Of a DNA stretch of 64,000 nucleotides, positions 11,521 to 22,460 are shown piece after piece. Where the stretch lies: positions 372,001-436,000 of the forward strand of contig JADLZK010007300.1 in assembly GCA_015847255.1 (NCBI GenBank). Direction: 5' to 3'. Positions within the stretch are counted from its first letter, which is position 1. Each line of letters starts with the position of its first letter. The translations under genes were made by a program, and so were the position numbers. The stretch is from Hyparrhenia diplandra (taxonomy: Eukaryota > Streptophyta > Magnoliopsida > Poales > Poaceae). The notes beneath the pieces are model-generated. The model worked only from the letters and a program-made list of their open reading frames with translations, was not told the DNA's origin and did not search any database.

Positions 11521-12426
11521 CACTACTACATAACGTTTCAATAGGGACGGCTCAAACCGCTTCCGCCCCTAAATGTATGACACAAATAATTTTTACGTAA
11601 ATTTTCGGAAATCGCGTTTTCAAAATTAAAAAAAATACCAAAAATATTTTTATTTTTTCGGGATTCAAACTCAAGAACCCGTGCCGCAGATTCGACTCGC
11701 CCGACCCCCCACCATTTGCGCTACACACTCATATGTGTTCATATCTCATTCCACGTCCCTACATATTATACAATTCCAAGAGTGTAAATTGACTATTTGA
11801 GGCCTTAAATGGATTCAAAGTAAAAAGTGGTCAACTACAAAGTTTTCATAACTTTTCGAGATCTACATTTCATATGTAGGAAGTTTTTTCATCCGAGGTC
11901 GTTTATTTAAATTTGAATTTTAAATTTGAGACATTTGAACACAACTTTTGCATGACTAGATGATTTCAAAGTAAAAAGTGGTCAACTACAAAATTTCATA
12001 ACTTTTCGAGATCTTCATTTCATATGTAGGAAGTTTTTCCATCCGAGGTCGTTTGTTAAATTTGAATTTCAAATTTGAGACATTTGAACATACTTTTGCA
12101 TGACTAGATGATTTCAAAGTAAAAAAAGTGGTCAACTACAAAATTCATAACTTTTCGAGATCTACATTTCATATATAGGAAGTTTTTCCATCCGAGGTCG
12201 TTCACAATTTTTATTTTTAGTGTCTCGTTTCAAAAATTCGGGATCTCACCGTCAGAGCATGCTCAATATAGAGCCGCCCTAATGTGGTCACTATAAGGCG
12301 GCTTGTATGGTCTTGTCTGATAGAGGCGGCTCGCCTCTTCCTATAGGGCGGCATTTTTCGAAAAATAAACCGCCCCTAATGTAAACGGACGAGCAGGTGT
12401 TCTCTTAGTAACCTTTTGTAGTAGTG
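11521..12426. mobile_element. Non-autonomous CACTA element, complete, 906 bp
   Basis: Both ends carry the inverted terminus CACTACTACA (11521-11530 and the complement at 12417-12426). The three flanking bases are GGT on both sides (11518-11520 and 12427-12429), which is the 3-bp target duplication expected of CACTA transposition. Subterminal motifs of the type GGGGCGG/CCGCCCC occur inside both ends. There is no transposase reading frame, so it must have been moved in trans. The centre is a tandem array of roughly 150-bp units. Confidence 0.92.
11813..12215. repeat. Tandem ~150-bp repeats inside the CACTA element
   Basis: A unit starting attTcaaagtaaaaagtggtc and ending tttgcatgactagatg occurs at about 11813, 11963 and 12111, with periods of about 151 and 148 bases. 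The third copy is truncated at about 12200. Copies differ by small indels in T and A runs. Confidence 0.9.
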
Positions 12427-12689
12427 GGTGTTATATGGTGTATATAGGATGCAGGATGCTTACCCAGTATACACATGTTCTATGATATATTTAGTGATGT
12501 TCGATGATTACCTTCAAATAGAAGTTCATTAAATTTTTTGCATTGAAATGTAGCCAAGCGAGGTCCAGAGAGAGTAGAGACGGAAGGGGATGATTTAAGC
12601 TCACCGGCGAGTTGTGCGCTTCTCGGGGAGATGGAGCACGATTGAGCGCACTACTACCTATTTGATTTCTCGTGGTGGTCATTTTTGAT

Positions 12690-13450
12690 TTTTTCCGTGT
12701 CGGTTTTGAAAAACCGCCACAAAGGGAAGGTCACCATTAATGGATGGATTAACCGTGGCGGTTTTGGAACCACCAAAACCCGCCATGTAAATCAGAAAAA
12801 AAAAGCCGTGATGAAACCCTAACAAGCCCAAGGCCCGGACCGGGCCCGTTAGGGTTGTGTCACGCCCGTGCGCCACTAGGAAACTTCGCAACCGCCGGAA
12901 CCGCCCGATGCTAGGGCCCCAAAGCGCGGCCGGGTGCCAAGCGCGCCGCGAGTCCGCCGCGCTTCGCCCGAATCCGGACCCGCCGATTGGGTGCTCGCCT
13001 TGACCGCCGAACTCGCGCGCGCCTGCCAGCGCCGGGGGAGCCCCGTCTTTGTCGGGGAAGCAGCGGGGACGCCCGGGGTCTCCACGCCGCCCGCCGGGAT
13101 CCCCCGGGCGGGGAGCCGCGCCGTGGAGCTCCACCGTGCGCCCTTTGTGCCTCCACGTCCACATCGATCCCTGCACGTCGCCGGAGCTCCACCGTCGCCG
13201 TGCACATTGGGCCGAGGGAGAGGGTGCTGGAAAAGGGAGAGAGAGGGTGCGGGAAGAGGCAGAGAGAGGGTGCGGGTAGAGAGGGAGGAAGTGTGGGTGG
13301 AGAAGTGGGGAGTGAATGTGAGGTGGAAACCCTAGTTTATGTATATATACGTAAGCTGTGATACCGGGACGACGTGGGTTTTTCGAGTTTAGGTTTGCTG
13401 GGTGTTTGGGCTTCATTTACCATGGCGGTTTTTAAAATAATCGTCATGGA
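12690..13450 (-). mobile_element. CACTA-like repeat module with internal promoter and GC-rich leader
   Basis: Both edges carry repeated GGCGGTTTT-type motifs (12700-12780 and 13424-13436), like the subterminal repeats of CACTA relatives. Between them, on the minus strand, TATATATA (13342-13349) is followed by actagggttt, a pyrimidine-rich leader with CCCTCTCTCT-type repeats, and a GC-rich stretch (13200-12840). The longest frame there starts MCTATVELRRRAGIDVDVEA and has no recognised domain. No CACTA terminus was found at either edge, so the classification is tentative. Confidence 0.4.
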
Positions 13451-14300
13451 AAATGATTTCGAAACGCTGTGCAAAATCAACTGTGCAGTACTGGCGGGTG
13501 CACTGGTGGCCAGCACTGCGGCAAGATGGGCGCAAGTCGCAACACCGGCGAGCGGCTCAAGCGGAGTCTATTCGAGCGGCGCGCGGCGCAGGCGAGCGGA
13601 GTCGTAGCAGGTGAGTGTATAAGGATGGACGGTTAGGTGTGAGAATGAGTGGACGAGAGTGTACGCGTGGCCCACGAACAGCGCATCCGGAATCCAGCAC
13701 GCGTCGGACGGCCGTAAGAAGCAATAGATTGCAATAGTTTTTCGCCGGCTAGATGCGTCGGTGCGGAGACAGCTGGTCTCTTGCCGGTCGGACACCGGTC
13801 ACGCGTCGGATGCCTATATCACGTGTGTTTTGCCCCCTCGATGCCAAACCAAGCCCAAGGTACCATCTCCCCAAAAATAACTTCTCAAAATAAACCACTC
13901 GAACTCGCCAAAAGATATTGGGATGAATTATAAGACTATATACAATAGTTTTAAATAATTCACTCCTAAAATATTAAGAAAAACACTTTTACATTAGCCA
14001 ATATTATTTCTAAATTATTCTAACCACTTTTATGAACACTTGCATCAGAAACCCTTTTTTATCCTTTATTCTTTTTACACATCCTTCTAGCTTAGATTTT
14101 CCTCCCGATCCCTGGTTTCTAGCCTTCTCATATTGCGAGGTTGATTTGATCTAGTTTGCATTTCCCTGCGATAGATTTCAAATGCATGTCCAAAAATATT
14201 CAATCTTCAAAGTTCGGGCGGATGATTTTGTACGAAGCCAAATCCCAACGGCACGATTAGACGACCTTTGTACCAGTAGCGTCACTGGGAATCGTCGTGT
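13451..14300. other. Intergenic stretch, no gene recognised
   Basis: A GC-rich start (to about 13850) grades into AT-rich DNA. Reading frames are short and show no domain. Nothing else is supported. Confidence 0.4.
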
Positions 14301-15236
14301 CCGAACACACAGTTTTTTTTAATCAAACATACCTGTATTAAAGTTGAGGATAACGTATATGGACACATAGAAATATAAGTATAGCACAGAAGGATACAAG
14401 GGACAATTTTCCCACCCTTACTTGCACACATAGGACCCTAGACAAAGCATAAAAACAATAACGCCCATGGTTCATGTGCTCGCCATGGCCGCCAGTATCA
14501 ACCGCCGCCGCTCACCGTCGGTAGCCAACGCAAGCAGGCGCCATCTTCCCGAGGTCCAAGAAAGCTCCATCACGCGAGGGCTTTGAGCAGAGCCGAAGTA
14601 GACACTCGTCCCTAAGAACGAGATAAAACGCCGTCGAAGATCCATCGGGGGGCCGCGCCCGAGCTCTCCTGGCCTCTGATCGAAACTCTCCGTGTACAAC
14701 CACCGCCGCCACAGTGTAGTCGAGCTCGAACCGTCCTCCACATTGACGGATTCATTAAATTGTGAAACATGGCCCTGCAAACTCTGCAACATCCTCTCCA
14801 TCCTGGAAACAGAAGTCAACGTGTACATCACCAAGATAAACGCCGATAGGAAGGGGCAGCCGACCGAAGACTCCAGAACAAGCACTCTACACAAGGGAGT
14901 ACCACCTCCACGGGCTCGCCGTCGTCGCCGAAGTGAAGCGCCGATGGGGCGAGGAAGAGTCCGAGAGGACTTATTCTGCCACGACGCCACCGCCTCATCG
15001 GCGTCGCCAGGAAACCCTAACCTAGAAACCCTAGAACCTAACCTACACCCTACCATACCGACCGGCAAGAGACCAGCTGTCTCCGCCACCCGCAACGCCC
15101 CGCAGGCCATCGGAGGTGGAAGAGACCACCAGCTCCGCCGGCGGTGACCAGATCACCTTTTTTTCGCCGCTTGCAACTGTAGTTGGGGCCCCCAACTTGG
15201 TGAAAGCTTTCGAGAGAGAGCCCCGAACACACAGTT
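14301..15236 (-). mobile_element. Short non-autonomous retroposon with 14-bp target duplication
   Basis: The 14-bp sequence CCGAACACACAGTT flanks the insert on both sides (14301-14314 and 15223-15236). The insert has an A tail on the minus strand (T run 14313-14320) and a GC-rich 5' half. These are the marks of target-primed insertion by LINE machinery. The body (about 908 bp) has no reverse-transcriptase domain. Its longest minus-strand frame (14472-15110) shows no recognised family, so it is probably a non-autonomous or internally deleted LINE relative. The exact duplication indicates a fairly recent insertion. Confidence 0.88.
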
Positions 15237-15991
15237 GATTCCATGCGATTGCTCGACTTTATAAAATGCAACAAGATCAAAGAGTAAAGCATACAGCTTA
15301 TTCATCCTCATTTCTCAATATTGTGTCCAATCTCTTGTGTCCATTACATTCGAGCATTCAATTTGAAACAAACACAACCTGCACTTGGAATCAGAGGGTA
15401 TATGTTTGATATTCTTACTGAAAGAGTTAACCAACAAAATAGTGTCATGTAACTGCAAAATAGAGCTTAAGGAAATAACGGCAGAATACCTATTTTGATA
15501 CATGAACTATTACCCGAGGCTAGTTTTATCCCCTGAACTTTTAAAACGGTCATTTTAGTCCTCAAATTTTACTTAAGCTCAGTTTCATTCTAGAACTATG
15601 TTTGCATTTTGAGCTCGATTTGTTAAGTAAGAAACTCCAAGGGCCTGTATTTTTTTTATAAACAATTCAATTTTCTGGTTCCAGCCTTCCAGGGATAAAA
15701 TAATCCACATTGACATCACATACCATTACATATATTTCTTTTGCAGGTAATCCCTACCCGCTGCAATTAGCAGAATGTATATCTCATCGGGGCCAGCCGT
15801 ACGATCTCAATTATTGCTAATTAACATCACATTTACCATCTACCGCGACACACCAGACACTCCTGTTGCACAGGTAACCTCGAAGAGCGGCATTGTTGGC
15901 ATGTTTTATCGTGCTGCCCTTCAGTTAACATACTAATTACTCATGTTCCTGAGAGCAGAGATAACATCTTTATCGGAGCCACTTATATGCT
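15237..15991. other. Intergenic and likely 3' UTR of the amylase gene
   Basis: AT-rich sequence lies between the retroposon and the amylase stop codon. The part nearest 15991 is presumably amylase 3' UTR. Around 15490-15620 there is a stretch of dispersed-repeat character, but no paired termini were found. Confidence 0.4.
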
Positions 15992-18900
15992 TCACTTGTG
16001 CCATACAGCATATCTGTCGCCAGAGACAGCCAGCCTCCAGTCTGGATCGCTTGGGCACCACGGGCCGTCCCCAATCTTCATGCACAACTTATCATCGATG
16101 ATTGCTGAGTACAGATCTGACCTAGCCTCCAGAATTTTGACTGATGAACGGCTATGTATGTCTTGCCATTTTCTGATTTGCATCTGGGTAATAAAATGTA
16201 TTCGAAACTTAAGAATCGCAGCATCAATATATTTGGGGACCCTTATTAGCTGTGTGTATTTTCCCCTCCTTTCTTCAGTTTTACTCTTTTCTTGTAATGA
16301 ATTACCAGGGCTCCTACTGTATTTTTGCAAACAAAAAACGGTAGATCAGGAAAGGATGAATCGAGTAGAGGCACAATCTGCATACCAGTTTAGCAATTTC
16401 GTCATGGAGAGGCACTCCCTGGTCATAGAAGTGATCATAGAACACCGTGGGGATGCCAGGGTGGGTGAGTATATAAGCATATCCCTAAAGATTTTACATG
16501 CGTCAGATCAACATTGGACTTCTAGAAAAACAAAAGAAAGCTATATTGCTATTAATTGTTATAAGGTGCTACAGTCTTTACAAGGAATTCAGTTTTCTAA
16601 GATCATAACAGCAATATTTCTGTAAAATAATTAAACAGCACATATTATAGTTCTGATGAAACTAAGGCTGTGAAAAAAATTACTTAGAACTACAAAGTCG
16701 ATAAAGTATAGTACCTCCATAATATGATCTGATGGAAAAGGCCAATGACCCTGAATTTGTGATTCTGTTAGCAAATCTAAAAGTTGAACATTCCAGCTCA
16801 TTAACACAGCTACATGGTCTTAGACAAAGGGTGAGAATTCGACTATTATACCTGAGTGGACCCAGTGTCATGATTTTCAATAAATGTAACTGATCTTGAA
16901 GGCCACCATCCTATCACACCAGGTGGTTTTCCTTCTGGGTCACGCAAGCGCCACAACTCTCCTTTGACAGCTTCCTGATTTAATCATTTAAACATTAATA
17001 ATTAATAACTGCTCAAAAGATCACTTAAGACAAATATTTGCTCATCCACTAGTAATTCATTACTGACCTGAAGAATACCCTTTGTTGTGAAATCAAATGC
17101 AGCACAAAGTCCTCCAGTGTTATCTATCCAATTAATAATTTTCTGCCTATGGCTATCTGCATGATAAAAAAAGAAAAAAAAACAATAGGTTTAGTACCAC
17201 AAGCATGAATAATCAAAATAAGGCTAGAAAGTATGCTTCATGTTTGAGGATGTAACTGACACTTCAGTCACTGTCATCCATAAGCATATACGAAGGAAAT
17301 CATATAAACTGCCTTAAATTTGGAACTGTAAAAATTAGCCCTGACATGTCGGACAACTTATATAGCTTCTAAATAGACTCAGAGCAGAGCAGTTGAAGAG
17401 GCAACTATGGTAATGGATAGTAATTAAAACGTTGACATAACTAAAATATAAGCAAAGTTTTAGATAGCGGAAATAAAGTTTAACCCAGTCCTGATTCACG
17501 CTTGGAAATCAGGGGACTGAACTGAGAGTGCTTATGACAAAAATCATGGCACCAGCTCAAGAAGTCAGTATGGATGTTACTATATGACCTCTTACCTTGA
17601 TTATAGTTCAGTCGGTAGTCCGGGGCTATATTCACAGCTATCCCAGTATTCCCCAATTGCAAAAAGAGGTTTTGATTCTTCAATGTATTCTTTCACAAAC
17701 TTGGCTGCGTAACTGCACTAAAGAAAAGGTTGGCAAATCAGCAAGTTAACAGTGAAAGATAATAGGTTGGCAAAAAAATTCTTTCTTTCACAGTGGATAG
17801 TAATCAAGCCATTTAACTATTTACCCTTTCGTGAAATCAAAGCGAAAATCTTGAAAACCAATAGATTTTCGAAGCCAGATCAACCATTCGATGATATCTT
17901 TGCGTACAAATGGTTGTGTATGATCTATGTTGGGAACCCCTTCAAAGTTATCCCCAGTGCTCTTGTTTCCCTGATAGTGAAGTTGCATTGAAGTTATGAG
18001 TGGCTCAAAAATAGAGAATATACGTCAAGATACGGGCATACGGTGCCAATAAAAATGTTAAAACAAGACAAACTAAATACCTTCCCACCAGAACAAGATG
18101 TAACAGCATGTTCATCCCATGATATTGGGATGCCATCATAGCGATTATACATGCCATTGGATCCTTGAGTAGTCCCAATTCGATGGTTGATAACAACATC
18201 TGCCATAGCTCTTACATTGTGTTCACTCATTTTATGAAGCAACAATTTTAGCTCTTGGAGGGAACCATAGCACGAGTCAAGGCAGTACAGGTTCTGTGGT
18301 AGATAGCCTGTGAAAGAACACATCAGACTTCTGTAACTAATAAGCTTCGTGCAACAGTGTAAGAGAGGATGTTGCCTAGCTTACCTTCTCGAGATAATGA
18401 CTGTGTTGGTGGAGGAAGCCACACTGATGTAAACCCAGATTCTGCAAGATCAGTAACTTTCTCCTCCAAATTACTCCACCATTTATGCTTATTGGATTCC
18501 CAGTTAAAAGCCTGACACATAACTAGATCAGAAAAATACGCAAGAGAGCTTAAGCTTGTTCATCCATCTACGTTAGCTGTTATTACAGAAAGCATAACCA
18601 GGTTACTGTATCATGTAGGAAACACTCACACACATTGAACTAGAATCCTAGTAAGAGGCCCATATGAAGGTAAACGTAGATTATGGTGAAACATAGACAA
18701 GAGGTCACAAATATTAGAATCATCTATCAAATGCTGACAAATTAGTATCACACTTTCTATACTAAAATGGGCCATTCATGTGTGCTTAGGCAACTGAATA
18801 TAGATCAATTCACATGAATAGAGCTTTAGTAGTATTTCTACGCATCAAACTTTCATCCTTAGCATGATAGCAAGAGATAAGCTTGGACATATATTCTCAC

Positions 18901-19141
18901 CTGGAGTAGGATTTCCCTTCCATTCTTGATGATTCCACCTGCGAAAAAATAGTGCAACACAACAACCACATTTCCATGAGAAACTTGATTAAAGAGCCGA
19001 AACAACGAATTAGATGGGGGCAGGAAACTAGCACTTGACGCTTCAAGCACGTGAGAATGAATAGCCAAGGAGAAGATAAGTTGCACGGACTGCACATGTA
19101 CCGTTGCGTGCTGCCTGTTCTTCGAATTTATCATCCGAAAC
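15992..19141 (-). CDS. AMY2: Cytosolic-type alpha-amylase (GH13), one frameshift as sequenced
   Basis: Endo-acting alpha-1,4-glucan hydrolase of starch, matching the plant AMY2 class without an obvious secretion signal in the readable part. Eleven exons with GT-AG borders: 19141-19102, 18938-18901, 18511-18385, 18307-18081, 17970-17825, 17712-17596, 17156-17068, 16974-16852, 16750-16715, 16484-16386, 16183-15992 (stop TGA). They total about 411 codons, the usual length. Seen in order: VSDDKFEEQAARNG, ILLQAFNWES, GFTSVWLPPP, region I ADVVINHR, region II FRFDFTKG (nucleophile Asp), region III GEYWDS (acid/base Glu), region IV IENHDTGSTQ, and C-terminal GDRYAVWHK. Exon 17712-17596 is out of frame near 17620-17629 and reaches a stop at once; one base more or two fewer than the family frame explains it. 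All other junctions keep frame. The first exon is uncertain. Confidence 0.9.
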
Positions 19142-19930
19142 CTGCACAAATTCATCATCAACACATCGTCCGAACGAGCTGATTGATCACTGAGCCAAGA
19201 ACAACGCGATCACAACACGATAAAAACACAGCAGGCGCTCATGAACTCACCATCTGGCCCATCCAAACTCAGACCGAAACTCAAGCAGCCAAGGGAAACG
19301 CGCTACCCACGCACCGGAACGGAAACCTTCAAATGGCGCGCTGCAGCGGGAGCCTCCTCAGCCAGCGCGCAGGTACCTATGTAGCCGCGGCGGCCGGCAT
19401 GGAGCTGGCCGCGGGCCGGCACGAGGGGCGAGGCGCCGCGCGGGGTCCAGTGGGCGCGGGCGCCCGCAGCATCCGCAGCGACCGGTGGCGGCGGCGCGTG
19501 GGGAGCGGGGACCAAAGTTGTCGGCGCCCCGCGCACCCCCACGCGGATCGGATAGAGTTGACGGACGGCGGATTCCTCCTCTGCCTCGCCGCGCGCCGCC
19601 GCGCCGCGTGCAATGGGGAGGGTGATGGTGATGGGCTGAGAACACCGGTCAACCGGCGACAATTTTGGCACCGGCGTCGAATCTGCTCGCGCTGGTACTG
19701 ATCCGACGGGATGAGATGAGGAAGGATGGAATGGGAGGAAGGAGAAGTTGGTTTTGCTTGTGGCCGTGGGCTTCCACTCCTCGCTTTTCCGATCGAGACT
19801 TGAGTGGAAATCGCCGCCGGCGAAGGATTTGGGGATTCGATTTGAGTTTTCTCGGAGACGTTTAGTCAAGGGGGCTATTAAAAAGTATCAAAAAAAGGGT
19901 ATAAACAAAAAGGAAAGGAGATAAAAAAAA
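19142..19930 (-). promoter_or_regulatory. Alpha-amylase 5' region: probable first exon and promoter
   Basis: The exon at 19141 begins in phase 0, so an upstream exon ending in phase 0 is needed. A frame ending AAARHLK at 19327, followed by GT at 19326-19325, would join to VSDD and resembles the family's short variable N-terminus. Its only in-frame ATG is far upstream (19867-19869), giving an unusually long, low-complexity Pro/Arg/Ala leader of about 180 residues. Other frames of this GC-rich block (19340-19700) also contain ATGs. The true start cannot be decided from sequence alone; the GC-rich block probably holds 5' UTR and exon 1. Confidence 0.45.
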
Positions 19931-20884
19931 AGTTAAATCCATTGTAACACCTTAAACTTGTCCATCCGGGCCCATCATCTTGTAAAACGCACATCCCAAG
20001 ACCTTAAACTTGTCATGGTATGCCAGAAATTTGGGTCCATCATCTTGCAAAACGCACATCACCCACCTTAAACTTGTCATGGTGTGCCATCTCGCATACA
20101 TCATCTTGCAAAACGCACATCTTGCACCTTAATCTTGGTTTTTGGTTCATAACCATCCATATAGCCAAATCACCCCGAATCCAAGTGATGTGGACCGCCC
20201 ATTTGGATCAATGGGTCACCCCGACCCGCATGTGAGGCTCCCCACGCCCGGCACTTCATTGGCAAATAAGCAAAAAGCCCCCCCCCAGCGCATCCTCCCG
20301 GTGTCACCATTGCATTCTCTCCCTCTCGCGCCATATCTGTACCCACTTTAAGCTTTCTCATTTAGTACCCTAAGTTTATCCATGGTTTTTGTCCATAGTA
20401 GCGGATGTTGCACATGCCCAGAGTGGGTTTTTAGCTTCTCACCTTTGAATTGCTTCGAAAGTTTGAGTACATGTGTAACACAAAATCGATGCTCGTAAAA
20501 ATATCTCCACCACGGCTTTAATAAGACCCTACAAATATGACATACACATATCAAAAGGTCGATATAGCATAGGAGCATTCGTTTTATTTACCAACGAAGT
20601 GCCAGGACCCATCCACATCACCTGGATTCATGGTGATTTGGCTAGATGGGGTGGTTATGAACCAAAAACCAAGATTAAGGTGTTAGATGTGCGTTTTTGC
20701 AAGATGATGGACCTGCATGGCACACCATGACAAGTTTAAGGTGACAGATGTGTGTTTTGCAAAATGATGGGCTCGGATGGCACACCATGACAAGTTTAAG
20801 GTGCTAGGACAGACGTTTTACAAGATGATGAATCTAGATGACACACCATGAGAAGTTTAAGGTCCTACAAATTGCATTTAACTT
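19930..20884. mobile_element. Fold-back element with ~330-bp inverted arms
   Basis: The left arm (about 19930-20270) and right arm (about 20580-20884) are inverted copies. Both start aagttaaat at the tips and share the phrases accttaaacttg, tcatggtgtgccat and ggtttttggttcataacc. Within each arm a unit of about 60-65 bp (ccttaaacttgtcatggtgtgccat ... catcttgcaaaacgcacat, split here) is repeated three to four times. There is no transposase. Long inverted arms without coding capacity fit a MULE-like or fold-back MITE. Flanks are A-rich, so a target duplication cannot be judged. A transcript would form a long hairpin. Confidence 0.85.
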
Positions 20885-21698
20885 AAAAAAAATTGGTACG
20901 TTAAAAAATGGTTTTTTAAAAAAAAGAGCTTGATAACTCGGCTTTTAAGAAAGCCAAAACGTTTACATCATCCACCGCTGGGAGCACCAGCTTTCCATTA
21001 CAGTTCAAAGCAACATATGCTGGGAAAGAAAAAACAGTGATTGAAATAGCCAGCTAATCAAAACAACTAAATTTCTACAATGTCTGTTGATATAAGATCG
21101 ATCGGTTTTAAGTTCCTGACCCATCCCAAAATGGCTTCACGTATCTTCCGCATCCTTTGTTGATCCCAAAATGGTACGTTAAAAAATGGTTTTGGACCTG
21201 ATGGGCAGGAAAATGGGCTTAGCTCCGTATGGGCCGCAGAATAAGGGCACCTAACTTGCCCATAACGCGGCCCATAGTTTGACATGCACAAAAGAAGTCC
21301 GAACCAATTTGGCCCATGATGCAGTTGGTTGACAGCTAAGACAGGGACTGACTGAGGTTGAGATTTATTCCAGAACTATACTAAGTTGGAAGCTTAGCTT
21401 GGCTAGCCGAACTTCCACCTCCCATTCCAGATCATAATAGCGCCTATTTTATTTTTCTTCTTCTTTTTGATAAAAATATTAGTTATTAAATAGAACTATA
21501 CTCACCTATAATTCGTAATCAGTGAAGTAGAACATAAGAGGTTAATACTTTGATGACTTGTTTTTATAGCTAAATTAATTAATTAAAGGATGCAAACGAC
21601 CTAGCTGCTGCATCAACCAAGGATACACATGGACATTCATTTTTTTTTTGTTATAATTTATATATGAATAGTTCCTATAAAAATTTATATGAAGAAAT
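20885..21698. other. Intergenic, contains a 22-bp direct repeat
   Basis: tggtacgttaaaaaatggtt followed by tt occurs at 20894-20915 and 21172-21193. Otherwise the stretch is AT-rich with no coding sequence recognised. Confidence 0.5.
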
Positions 21699-22460
21699 GT
21701 TGATAAACCGAAAGGCCCAATATTTATGTTCTCCAATAGGTTTATTGTTTTAGAGCATAAGTAAAGGTGGGAGATGTAATATTAATTAGTACCATATTGT
21801 TAATTGATGTGGAGGTAGGAGTTTTACTCCCTATATATTTCTATCAAGCCTCTTGTGAATAGACACAACACCACAACTACAATTGAGAGTTTCAATTAGA
21901 AAATCCTAAAGTAGTAAAATAATATTTTCATTTTCTCTCTCTACTGCGCTACATAGTCTCTCCATCTTGTCCGTCCGCGTGAGAGCAAGTCTCCGAACCC
22001 TCGCCTTTGCGATTCTACAAGCGGGAGAAGGCGAATAAGGTTTTTTTGGGAAGCGCCGCACGATCGCTCCCAAATCTTTCACGGCAGTTTGTCTTAATTA
22101 AGACGCCTCACAAATCTTCTACGGCAGTTTGTCTTCATTAGCACGTCATTTTGTCGCTGTAAGGCTCGACAAGGAACACTCATCAACTAATCTCAAGAAT
22201 CGTCGTGGTGCATCTTCACCACCAAGTACTTCTACATCGGCAGGGTATTACACCCGTGTTCTATCCGTCTGGTGTACGAACCGCTATGTTTAGATCAGTT
22301 GCCATGATCATGCTTTCTTATATGCTATAGGATCATGTCATGCTTCGCTATAAGCTTTTAGATCATACTATGCTTTGTTATATGATGCTAGTTGCTATGA
22401 TCATGCTTTGCTATATGATGTTGAATCATGCTATGATTTGTGATATGATTTTGTGTTATG
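21699..22460. mobile_element. Possible LTR and leader of a degraded copia-like retroelement
   Basis: The stretch from TGTTGATAAACC (21699) contains a long AT-rich region, then tctctctctactgc, a repeated phrase cggcagtttgtctt (22083 and 22123), and cagggtattaca near 22252. This is the texture of a copia LTR with a leader. After it, 22300-22460 is an imperfect array of gatcatgctttgctatatgat-like units. No polypurine tract, primer-binding site, second LTR or matching flank was found, so the borders are guesses. Confidence 0.35.
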
